Shown here one piece after another: positions 1 through 10,776 of a stretch of 64,000 nt of DNA (its first letter is position 1; each line of letters starts with the position of its first letter). Under the pieces are notes generated by a model. The model ran no database searches, was not told where the DNA came from, and saw only the letters and a list, made by a program, of their open reading frames with translations. This DNA comes from Cotesia glomerata (taxonomy: Eukaryota > Arthropoda > Insecta > Hymenoptera > Braconidae), in NCBI RefSeq assembly GCF_020080835.1, contig NC_058158.1:13702001-13766000 (forward strand), given 5' to 3'. Both the position numbers and the translations under genes were made by a program.

Positions 1-1460
1 TTGAGGTCTTCTTGAGACTTTTCCGAAAAATAATGACTATTTGAGACATGAATGAGACTTAAACTCACATTTGAGACCTAAAACCGTAGTTATTTTTCGA
101 CTCGGGCTATTTCTTTCTCAAAGACTTCACAAATTTTTTCCCATGTACATTCCTTTTTGACAAATTTATCATTATATAATATGAAGACATATCTTCGTTT
201 GATTATTTATTTTATAATAAGAATTGGATAAAAGTTTGAATCTCGTATTAAGAGAGCTCATGAAGAGACTATCATAATAACATAATAGACATCATATCTG
301 TCGAAAAATAAAAATAAAATAAAAAAGAAACGGATTATTTTCTAGAAGAATCGATAGCTTGACTGAAATAGCGTATATGTATATCCTAAAGTTCTCATTA
401 GCTATATTACTTTAATACAACATTTCAATCAATCTGGCTCTCTTTTATCATTTAAATCATTACATTAGGTTCAAATTCCTGTAGTGCTGAGCTGTAATAT
501 TTCACTGATATTTTTTTCTCGAATTAATTTTTTTTTATACGTTAAGGATAAGTTTAAAAAATTTCAATGTATAACTAGCAATAATTCATCAGAAAGGTGT
601 TAAAAACCTTTTTTTTTTCTGAATATTAATAACTAATAATACTATTAGCACGATTATATATTTTCTTAACATAAACAGTGTGAAGTTTTCGTTTTTGTTC
701 TTAACTCTTAAGATTTCACATCTACTTAACGTAAAATAAATTTGGTATTGTCAATATGAAGCATTCGATATTTAAGTTTCTGACAGAATATTTATTGCAT
801 CACTTTGTCTTGAATTAATCACCTATAGTACGCGTCAAGACAGCTCTATGAAGAATTCTTGTTATTTAGCTGGAAGATATGACTGCAGATTCTAATAAGT
901 TTCTTGACTTATTGATGAACTAGAATGATACATGAAAAATAAATTTCTTCGAAATTTTCTGGTAAATTTTTTAAGAAAATTAATTTTAATTTTAACTGCA
1001 AATTAAAACAATTATTTCGTAATATTCATTTAAAAAGTAGTAATAGATCAGGAGTTACATAAAGTTTCATAATTACTGTGTCCCAATGGTAATGAAAAAA
1101 GAAAAATTTTTTTCCATTTATATTTTCTCCAAAATCTCTATGATTAAAAAAAATACCCTCTCTACATAATCATCACCCATAAAAGTATTATTACCAAATG
1201 AAGCTACAATGTCATTGATTTCAGCATCGCTTGCGCTAATTATTCTTTATAGCCCAAAATAATTTTATTGGATTTGTAACTTAATGACCTCTCTCTGAAA
1301 TAATGCATCTATTTGCACCATCAAATTTAAAACGATTATTGACCTCTGATGAACTTGAACATTGACAGACACTCGATGTGATTTAATGGGATTCAATGTT
1401 CTGATATTATAGGTATGAATTCGAAATATTATCTATAACTCGGGATGTGTCGTAAATTGA

Positions 1461-1660
1461 AGCCATTTTGATAAATAGAGGCCATCGTAGCAAAATGACG
1501 TCATCGTTCCCAATCCTACGATGGCGTCACGTGACGCTCCACCCTCTTTTCAATCACCTCTACCCCGAACCCACCCAGCTGTCAAGCCAGCTCCACCCCG
1601 TTTTTTTCTATTCTCTTGTTTATTGCATCGTAATATCGGTTACGCCATCTCTTGGATTAC
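1461..1660. promoter_or_regulatory. Candidate regulatory block with CRE, E-box and GCCAT sites
   Basis: A GC-richer island in AT-rich DNA. Seen directly: GCCATTTTG at 1462-1470 (fits the Pho/YY1 consensus), an exact inverted pair GCCATCGTAG (1481-1490) and CTACGATGGC (1516-1525), the full CRE palindrome TGACGTCA (1496-1503) and the palindrome GTCACGTGAC containing a CACGTG E-box (1526-1535). The density of self-complementary factor sites within 75 bp is more than expected here. It could be a promoter or enhancer. An open frame of 98 codons crosses it but looks like chance. Confidence 0.4.
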
Positions 1661-1822
1661 CATCGCACTGTTTTAGTTTTCAACTCATCAAAAAAGTTAA
1701 TCATTATTCCGAAGGATGCCGCCACTCAAAAATACTCAATTTTAAATTTAAATCCTTCCCATGAATTTTTATTTTCATTCTACTCTTATGATAAACACTA
1801 TATTTAGTTATTTTCCCGCCTT

Positions 1823-1848
1823 ATTTTTAACTTCCCGCTTAGAAAATT
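1823..1848. repeat. Fragment of the (CA)n/GAGCTC foldback family
   Basis: The string TTTTTAACTTCCCGCTTAG followed by AAAAT matches, with one change, the inner arm end of the large foldback copies at 52836-55792 (for example near 54904-54925). It is a short relic, visible only by comparison. Confidence 0.4.
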
Positions 1849-2790
1849 GTTTTTTCACTGTTATTAGTTTACTGACCCCAATGTAAAAAATTTTTATTCG
1901 TATTCATATTCTGGACATCTCGTGATAAATTGACCACTTTTGAACCCGATCCCTTTCAATTTGACTGACATATTTTTTCTCGGTTTTTACCCCATTAAAA
2001 ACCTTTCCCAACAAATTAAAAATTTTTTTTGCTCAACCCAAAAAATGTGATTAAAAAAAAACCGATTCTCGTCTTAGATTATGAATTGCTTTCTAAAAAG
2101 TTAAGTTTTGAGGACGTTATTACATAAAAAAAATTATACAGATTCATAATCAACGTTTTGTTTTATTTTTAGAAAAAACTCAAAATTTCTTCTTTATTAC
2201 CATTTTCAATTTTTATTTTTTTTTTTTTTTTTTTTTTTTTATATATAAAATTTTCTCTAAGCTTTGTCAAATTTTCAGAGTGGCATTTTTTCATTTTCTA
2301 TTATCTTTCTAACTTGTATAAAATAAAAAATTTGGTCATTCAGACTATTTTAATAGTTTAGAACAAGTATCTGTTCATAATTGGTTCGGTGATATTTCTG
2401 CTTGATTCAAGACAAAGAAATTCTTTCAAATAACTTTTTTGTTAAAAAATATTCTCATCTGAATAAACTCCAATAATCTCCATCAGTGTTAATGTGTGTC
2501 TAAATATATTTATTTTTATATGTTTATTATTTTAATTTGAATCATGTACGTTTTTTATTTTTTTGGGAATGTAAAGGACCGATAAATCAAGGATCTTCAG
2601 GTAAAAAATTCAATAATAACATCGATTACAAAACGATTAAACTAAAACAGTTTAATTTTGGTGTACTTTGAATTGTTCTGGCGTAAAAAACAAGTTGAAT
2701 GATTGTAATGGTGATAAAAGTATAGTAGTAGTAATAGTAGGAGTAGTATAGTGTTGAAGAGAGGTAGGAAGGGAGGGCGATAAAATTTAT

Positions 2791-3010
2791 ATGGAGGGAT
2801 ACGAAGCACATAGAATCGCTATCGGCGACCATTCATCAATCCGGAGAATCAATACGCTAGAATTAATGAAAGCGCCGCGCGAACAGCGAGCTAACGGCCG
2901 GAATGTTAATCGCGATCGTCCCGTGTCCGACCCGAACCACATTCGCGTGTACCGTCAACTCCCAAGGGTCGGTTACCAGCCCCTGGGATCACACTCTGCG
3001 CTGCCGCTGT
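2791..3010. promoter_or_regulatory. GC-rich, CpG-containing block upstream of Antp
   Basis: About 220 bp with many CpG dinucleotides (GCGCCGCGCG, ATCGCGATCG, CATTCGCGTG) standing out sharply from its AT-rich surroundings. It contains a 130-codon open frame with no recognisable domain. It may be an alternative first exon, a promoter or a conserved element of the Hox locus. Nothing in the sequence decides between these. Confidence 0.3.
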
Positions 3011-4619
3011 TGATGACAACAAAGCATTCGCAAAATTGTCAACCATATATTCCATTCGATTCTATACATATGTCCATTTATATATTTTCAATGGGCGCAG
3101 GTGAAGTCTCATCTTTACATATACACTCAAATATATTCATGAATCTTTCAGACTATAAGTATGCTCCACCGAGCTTAGTATAATAATATTACTTTTTAAT
3201 TTGCTAATGGAACTTGTCGCAACACACTATTTGTTTTTTTTAATATCATTTAACATTTTCTTTATTGTTGAATCAAACTCATATTCTATATTAATTTTAA
3301 ATTTTGACGATAAACGACTTTAAAAAATTTAATGACAGTCGGTAGAGCAGATTGACTTAGTATCATTAGGCATTATCGTCTGACCAGATCTTCTTGAGAA
3401 GAGAGTTTACAGTTTCGCCAATACGGGGAGCTAAATTTTTTCAATTTATTTTCTCGAAAAAAATCAAAAAGAATTTTCAACTCATCCAAGCATTTTTAAC
3501 ATTTCTTAAGAAAATTAAAATATTTTAAAATTAGAAATTTTTTCTATTTTAATTTGATATTAGACAATCGAATTGTTCTCAGTATTTTAACATGATGTTC
3601 TGAGGTCCCACTATTCAGACGATTTTAGAGAGTCATGTATACGCGCGCACGTGTATATGTGAATACATTAACTATGTAATGTATATGCGTTAAATTTTAT
3701 CGGACTCATAATTGACTAATAACGGTGATGTGCCATTTAAAAAAACTTTTTTTATATTTAAAACTAATTCATGTTTGATCTCAATCAATGGAGTAATAAT
3801 AAATTTTATTATCTTTCATTAAATTTATATTAAAATACGTATTTAACATAAAAAATTTTAAAACTGATTTACTCTTGTTTAAATTTAAAAATTTTTCCAA
3901 TGATAAAAAATTAATAAAATGAAAACAAATAACGTAAATATAAATAATTGAATTTATAAAAAATAATAAACATATTATACACACAATTTTTGAATGATTA
4001 AATTTGTTAAAATAATGTTAACAAAAAAATTTTAAATATTTCAAATAAAAATCAGCGCATGAGTATCATTAAGTACTGAAAGAATTATCAGTTTTCTAGA
4101 ATTGTTAGAATATTCACAATTATTAAAAAAAATTCTGTTTATACAAGCACTAGTTTCAAGAGAAGTTTTCTAGGACAATGAATTTTAAATAGCTCATGTC
4201 ATAAGGGTCTTCTTTCTTTTTTCTTTTCTTTTAGCTCTTTATTTTAAACCCTTTAGTTTTCACCTTTACACCTTTTTGCAAACTCGATCCTTCCTGGTAT
4301 TTTTCATCGTTGCATAACAAATCGTGATGTTCATGAGTCAAAATTAATAACATTGAATGAAATATTAGCAACATTGTAAGAAATTGAAGACATTTAATAA
4401 AAATTTAATCCTACACAACAGAGTTACGTAATAATCTGAAACAAAAATGAAAATTTATCGAGAATTACATCAGAAGTAGTTCGACGAATATCAAAAAAAT
4501 AAATATTTGTCAAGCATTTAATTAAAATGAATATTGATAGATATAACATAACAAAGCTCGTTAATCTTCATAACATTGTGGTGGCTACGATAATAGTAAA
4601 GTCGGCAATTTTTTTTCCA

Positions 4620-4790
4620 AATTTAACCATCATACGATCCACCCACAACTAACGAGTTAGTCGATGGAAGACTTTTAAGTCTGGGTGATGGTCGTCACCG
4701 TGACGAGCACGTGTGTACCTCGCCGTCTATCATTGAAAGCGATGAGTCCCCAGTCTTTAACATGGCTTGGCAAAGTCATTATATGTATTA
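4620..4790. promoter_or_regulatory. Possible upstream element just before the 5' UTR exon
   Basis: A GC-richer 170-bp patch about 120 bp before the acceptor. It contains a CACGTG E-box in GAGCACGTGTGTAC and a symmetrical run GGTCGTCACCGTGACGAG. Proximity to the leader exon would suit a promoter-proximal or intronic element. Weak evidence. Confidence 0.22.
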
Positions 4791-4911
4791 AATTTTTTAT
4801 TCTCTCTGGCATATTTATTAAGACTCGTATCATGTAATAATATAATAAAAATAGAAAAAAAAATTTTTTGATTGAGCTGATAGTAAATTGTAAATGTTTG
4901 TTTTGTTTCAG

Positions 4912-5431
4912 GTGTGGCGTAGTGTCGTCAGCGAGCTGGTCGGAAGATCAAAAAATATTATTTATTGCAGTATCTCAAGATTCTGAGAAAGTTCACCGTC
5001 CAAATCCAGCAGACGACGAACTTTGACAAGTGACGCCTTTTTTCAATGAATATAAAATTATATTTAAATAACGCTCTCCTCCCTATTAATATAAGCTTAT
5101 AAAAAGTGCTTCAGTTGTTCCAAGTTATAGTCTAATGTGATAAATGTTTTTACTAAGTGAGCCCAGTGAATGTGATGTGATAAGTCAAAAAAAAAGTTAA
5201 AAAATTTTCATGTCTAAGTTGTCTTTTTAAAAAGTGTGAGTGTTACGAGATAAAGTGAGTGACAAGTGATATACCGATGATCTTACGCAAGTACAAAAGA
5301 ATTAATTTATTAAAATTTTGAATAACAAAATAATTGATAAATTTATTTTAAATAATTGTGAAATAGTTGTGTTTGTGTTCAGTGCACAAAGTTGGTGGAA
5401 AAGTGTGGGATTAAGCTGACAGTATAGTAGC
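4912..5431 (+). other. Antp: Antp 5' UTR exon (probable)
   Basis: A pyrimidine-rich tract ending TTTTGTTTCAG at 4911 is a good 3' splice site, and the 520 bases after it run without interruption into the Antp start codon, so this is most likely the untranslated part of the first coding exon. It holds seven upstream ATGs (5046, 5135, 5144, 5170, 5175, 5210, 5277). All open short frames that end before 5432, and three are ATG-stop minimal frames. An in-frame TGA lies 15 bases upstream of the main start. Such a leader would hinder plain scanning. Drosophila Antp is known to use internal ribosome entry in its leader, and whether that applies here is inference. A transcription start inside this interval instead of the splice site is possible. 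Confidence 0.55.
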
Positions 5432-6236
5432 ATGAGTTCTTACTTTGCGAATTCATATATCCCAGACCTGCGTAATGGCGGGGTGGAACACCCCCATCAG
5501 CACCAGCAGCACTATGGAGCTGCCGTTCAGGTGCCCCAGCAGGGTCAGAGTGTCCAGCAGCCACAGCAAGCTGCTGATCCTTGTGATCCATCAATGCTCA
5601 GGCAGGGAGTTCCTGCACATCATTATGGTGCAGCAGGTACTCAACAAGGTATGCCTTACCCAAGGTTTCCACCTTATGATAGAATGGACATTAGAAATGC
5701 CGCTTACTACCAACAACAACAAGACCATTCAAGTATGGACGGTATGGCTGGATACAGGTCATCATCTCCAGGAACGGGGATGGCCCACATGGGTCATACA
5801 CCCACACCAAATGGCCACTCTTCTACACCTATTGTTTATGCAAGTTGTAAGCTCCAAGCTGCAGCAGTTGACCATCAAGGTACTGTTCTTGATGGTCCAG
5901 ATAGCCCGCCACTTGTGGATACACAGATGCATCACCAAATGCATGCCCAGCATCCTCACATGCAGGCTCAGCAGTCCCAGCTTACACAGCAGCAACAATC
6001 ACAACACCAGCATCTTCAGGCACAGCAGCAACATATGCTGTACCAACAGCAGCCCCAGCAACAACCAAATAATCAAACTCAACCTGTTGCCATTCACAAT
6101 CAGCAACAGAATCCGACACAACAACATCAAGGTGTTGTAACGTCACCATTAGGACAACAGCAACAAAGTACACCTCAGGGTGCAGCGAGCGCTAATTTAC
6201 CTAGCCCACTCTACCCTTGGATGAGAAGTCAATTCG
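5432..6236 (+). CDS. Antp: Antennapedia homeotic protein, coding exon 1
   Basis: Antp is a nuclear homeodomain transcription factor that sets thoracic segment identity. This exon encodes residues 1-268 plus the first base of codon 269. Visible features: the N-terminal Hox motif SSYFANSY (2-9), PYPRFPPYDRM (75-85), IVYASCKLQAA (134-144), SPPLVD (158-163), a long Gln/His-rich region (about 165-250, with runs such as QQQQ), and the YPWM hexapeptide (261-264) that binds Extradenticle/PBX. The ATG at 5432 is chosen because it begins the conserved N-terminus and follows an in-frame stop; it has A at -3. The exon ends TTCG at a GTAAGC donor (6237-6242), phase 1, and joins exon 2 to give QFERKRGR, the splice form without a GKCQ insert known in Drosophila. 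Read-through of the donor would add only a few residues before a stop at 6248. Gene identity is secure. Confidence 0.96.
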
Positions 6237-8239
6237 GTAAGCTCATTTAATGCTAAATCATCCTTTGTTTTCTATAACTAGAAATAATGTGTGCTCGCCT
6301 TAATATAGACCAATCACATTATGAATAAATTGGCTTTACATATATTTCATCTCAATTTTATATAAAGAATCAAGCACTGTCGCACTCTTCAAACGGATAG
6401 TGTACATACGCATAATTTGCTAATACTTTTATTTATGGAGGACGCGATCTTGTCAAGCAAGTCACGTTTTTGATTGAGGTTATTAAAGTTCAAAATTCTT
6501 ATGAGTTTGTGCTAAACTGGAATAGTTTTGAGTTTTTTTATAAATAAGATTGAGTTCTGAATAATGCCTACAAAGTTACTTAAATAATCTATTTGCTATT
6601 TTTTTCTGACCTCTGATGTAGTGTTTTTTTAAAAATACGTTGCTACTTAAACATAAACCGGATTTGCAAGAATAATTTTTATATTACTCCAGTTGTGTTT
6701 TAATGGGTAAAATGTAGATCGTAACGGTAAAAGGTTGCTTCGTATTAGCTATTTAGCACATTTCGAGAAGTATAACGTATTGCTTAGCTAGGATTCCCGG
6801 ATGTTATGTGACGAGCGCAATGTTTTTAGCATGAGTCTTACATCAACCTTGAATTATCTTTTCGAACAGATTCTAGGCACTAAAACTAAGTTTTCATCCG
6901 TACGATGCAAAAAGTATAATTTTAGTGTAATGCTATTTCTTACTTTCAGTTTAAAGTTGTTTTGTCTTATTCTTCTCTTCTTTTACAATACTAATAATTA
7001 AATTTAATTTGTTATTTTTTGGTGAGAAAAAAATAATGCCAAACTGGTCTAAATCTATTTCAGTCTGAAAAAACTTTCTGTTTTCATTCTGAAATAAGTT
7101 GTGCCAGGTGATTTACTAAATAATGACGTTACTTGGTTTGTTTATCAATTTTATGTAGCTTTGAGAATCATTTAGCTAATCCTTTGTAACTTACGAGTCA
7201 GAGTGAGATGACAGGGAACTGATAAATTAAGTGAGAAATAAAGAAAAACTTCAAAATAGACTGATATGCTAAGATGTACGGTTCTCATAACCAATTACAT
7301 CACATTAGATACTTTTGGACGTTAGATATAGATCAGAGTGAAAAAACGACTTTATTTTTTTTTATCTTGTCCAAAAAAATGTTGGTTTATCGTGTTTTCT
7401 TACCAAAGATCTAAACTATTAGAGATTTATTAGAGGTCTCTTGTTTTTGCTTGGATTTTTTTCAGTCTGTTAAAAAAATAGAATCCTAAAGAGTAGAAAT
7501 AGATCTAAAAATTTTGAAGTCTTTAACGAGTTTTAACAATAATGAAAATTTAATTAATATCACTTTAACATTACTATTACGAAATTTATCATTTTTAAGT
7601 TTTTATTTTATAATATCGATCAGGAAATAATAAATAAAACATTAGTTTAGAATTTTTGAATAATTTTTATAATTTATCAAATTCTATTCTACCAATGGTG
7701 ATAATAAACCGATTTTATCGTCTGCTGAAAAATTTTAAAAAAATAAAACACGTGATATTAAAAAGTTGGTAACGATATTAAATTCACGATCTAATTATAC
7801 TACAGAAAAAACCTTATATTTAGGCATTGTAAATAAACAAATACTTAATTACATTAAATTCAACGAAAAAATATTGATGTATAAACAAATGAAATCAGTA
7901 AAGAAATAAAAAAAAAATGCTAAATAACTTGGGAAAACTTTTGAATAAATATCCACTAAAATTTTGTTGAAGTTGTTTACATGTAACTATTATTTACGCT
8001 TTGTAGAGGTCCAAGCATAATGTAATGAAGTTCAATATTATATTAGTGAACAACAATAGAATCTTTAATATTACAAATTTTTCTGACAAAAAAAAAAATT
8101 TTTCAGTTGCAAAAATAAAGAGCATAAAAATTGAAAAACTGAAATATTAAGTCTTGTTTGATCCCTTTTATTCTTTTCGTTACGGGTGTTAAAATGACTT
8201 TAGTTGAAACGTAACGGGCTGACGATTTATGACGGCTAT

Positions 8240-8470
8240 AACTAAGTAATAATAGTCAGGTCGTAATTTAAAGAGCTTCGTGTTTTTGCTGCTTAGTTGG
8301 GATGGGTAAAAGCAGGTTGCAGCCCTCCCGCTGATTTTGCTCCTATTTCGTCAACCTTCTTACTTCTATATTGACTGAACCCGAAGAATTATTACTAGAA
8401 ATATTGCCTAACCCTCGGCAGGACCTTTGCAATCTTTACATACAGTGATGTCATACTCTCTTCCTTTAGC
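8240..8470. promoter_or_regulatory. Possible intronic regulatory block
   Basis: A GC-richer patch in the first part of the Antp intron (GCAGGTTGCAGCCCTCCCGC, ACCCTCGGCAGGACC) without repeats or an open frame. Hox introns commonly carry enhancers, so this is a candidate conserved element by composition only. Confidence 0.22.
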
Positions 8471-8991
8471 AGTTTTCTCTGAGCTTTAGTTTCTTTAGAC
8501 TTGTAGACTAGTACAGAGGTTTTAAGTGTAAGTTTTTTTTGAGTTATGTGCAGTTATATTTAATATTTTTTAAGTTAGGGGTGCGATAATTATTCCAATT
8601 TTATTACTTGGATATTATTTATGTAGTGTTAGATTAATATTTAGTGGTGGACGTGTTTCTTGCTTTAATTTTAACCATCTTATACCATCTCTCGGTCGTA
8701 TGTGGAAACAAACTAACGTGTACAAGCATATCATGATTGGCCGATAAACGTTCTGTATGTTGAATCGGTGCCTGCACAAGTATAACGACTTTCCTAAGGA
8801 GTATCTTCACCAGTCACACACATTACACACACGTGTTATGTATGTACGAGTTCTTATAAGTTGATCATAGATGTCGGTAGAAGTTACTTTAAAAAACTAC
8901 TGCCCTTTTTTGAACTGTGTTATTCTACTGGACCCTATCGATTCGTTTTTTTTTTTTTTAATTATTTTATAATGATTCATTATAGCCTGAA

Positions 8992-9248
8992 TCATATCGA
9001 CGGTCTAATTAGCAATTTGTCTAACTCCTTATTTTTTAGAGGGTGATTTCTTAGCATTTTGATGTAGCAATAATCCAATTATAAATTATTTGAATGATTC
9101 AAACCTAAATATTATATCTCTATTAGATATTCATGATATTAAATGGTTTTTTAAAGTGATAATAAATTTTGAAATAATTGTTTTTTTTATACAAATAGAA
9201 GATTCTCTAAAATTGAGTTAGACAATTTGCTAATTAGAACGTCGATAT
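8992..9248. repeat. Foldback with 35-bp inverted arms
   Basis: CATATCGACGGTCTAATTAG and its continuation to about 9028 recur as the reverse complement at 9214-9248, reading GAGTTAGACAATTTGCTAAT then TAGAACGTCGATATG. The arms differ by very few bases, and about 185 bp of AT-rich DNA lies between them. It may be a small MITE remnant or a hairpin in the intronic RNA. Confidence 0.6.
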
Positions 9249-10776
9249 GTGATAAATGTACTTATTTTTCTTAACAATATTAGTAAATAATTTTAAAAAT
9301 TATTAGAGAATCATAAAATTATAGTTTTTTTGCATTCAATTTTTTATTCTATTAATGTTTAGCAGCAATAATTATACAAATAATCCAGATTTACTTGATT
9401 GGAAAAAAACAATATTAATTATCGATATGATTTAAATGTGCAAAACAACCATTAAAAACTAAACGTTTATACTTATTTTCGACTAGTTTATAACGGGCTG
9501 AGATAGAAGATTAGTTAAAAAAAAAAAATTAAAAAAATTATTTGAAAATTCTTAACAGTTATCGATACTTGGTTTGCAGTCAAAATTTGTCTAATCAATG
9601 AGCTAGATTAGCAAAATTTGCAATAAATTTATATTATAAATAAATTTTAAATACCTACTATGATATCTTGAAGTATAAACAAAATTTTGTTTCGAAATTT
9701 CCTGCAATCCATCACATAACTTACTGACATACTCATATATTATTTATCAGAATTTTTCTCATCTCAATTTTTTTAAATGAATCTGAATTAATTTTTATTG
9801 TTTTAAATCATATAAAAATATTTTCTTACTGATTTGATAAATAATCCAATTTTATTTAATTTTTCAACTATCAATATGTTCAAATTTAAAAGTATATTCA
9901 TTGAAAAAAAAATTTCTAAAATTATCTCGAATAAAAAATCCGATTTTATCGAAGCTCACAATTTTAGATAAATTTTTTTTAGGTCAAATTAATTTTGAAT
10001 AATTCGATAAAGTAATTAAAACGTTATTATAAATTTTTTTTTGCTGATATTGACGCTGGTCTATGAATCATACTTACAAAAATAACAATGCAATAAATTC
10101 TAATTATAAAAATACCTTATTATTATGCTTGATAAAATAAATGAAAAGATAATTGTTAAATATTACACAGCATAAAATTCATCTTATAACTTTTTATATA
10201 CTCTTGAAATCATTACTATTTTCAAAAATTATTATCCACAATTATTAAAAAATGAATCTTGTTATTACTTTAATGTTAATAATTGAAATTCTTGCAAATA
10301 TTCTGAAACTTAAAATTATCATTATCCTTCTTCCATCGTTGTATATCTTCACTTTATTGAAATATGCATCAGTTGTCATTATTATATTCTTATTAAATAT
10401 GCAATTTGTTCTATTACCCGAGTCGAAATTCGAGTTCCGTTTTAACCGTAATTTTTTCCCATCTCAATTTTACGGTCAAAACAGACTTAGCGCTGTATTG
10501 ATAGCTCATTTAAACTGAGCCTGGTTTCACCGTAACTACACGGAGAAAATTTTATAGTAGAGTTTACTATCTAGTTATGATAAAATCTATTAACTGAATT
10601 TGATAGTAGTAAATATTATTTAAATAATTATGTAAACCATCTGAATTGTAGTAGTTACCATCCTGATTGACATTTATAAAGATATAAGCTCATCCCGATA
10701 TTACAATCATAACGAGCTTTCATTTGAGTACCCACTTGCATTTTTGATATATTTTTCATATATACATATATATATT

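Larger units (their letters stand above)
1..4911. other. Upstream non-coding DNA of Antp (5' flank or 5' intron)
   Basis: AT-rich DNA with no convincing open frame. Because a good splice acceptor ends this stretch, at least its right part is probably intron of an Antp transcript whose first exon lies further left, outside or inside the window. It contains a pure T run (about 2217-2240), a GTA-rich simple stretch (about 2720-2755) and three GC-richer blocks listed separately. I see no other gene. The role as intron is inference from the acceptor at 4910-4911. Confidence 0.6.

Noticed and set aside
5445..6173. Other frames over Antp exon 1 (231, 78, 71 and 63 codons)
   Set aside because: Shadows of the Gln-rich coding exon in other frames.
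6237..6250. Truncated Antp ending after intron read-through (272 residues)
   Set aside because: The donor at 6237 is a strong GTAAGC and the homeodomain exon is intact, so the read-through is not the normal product.
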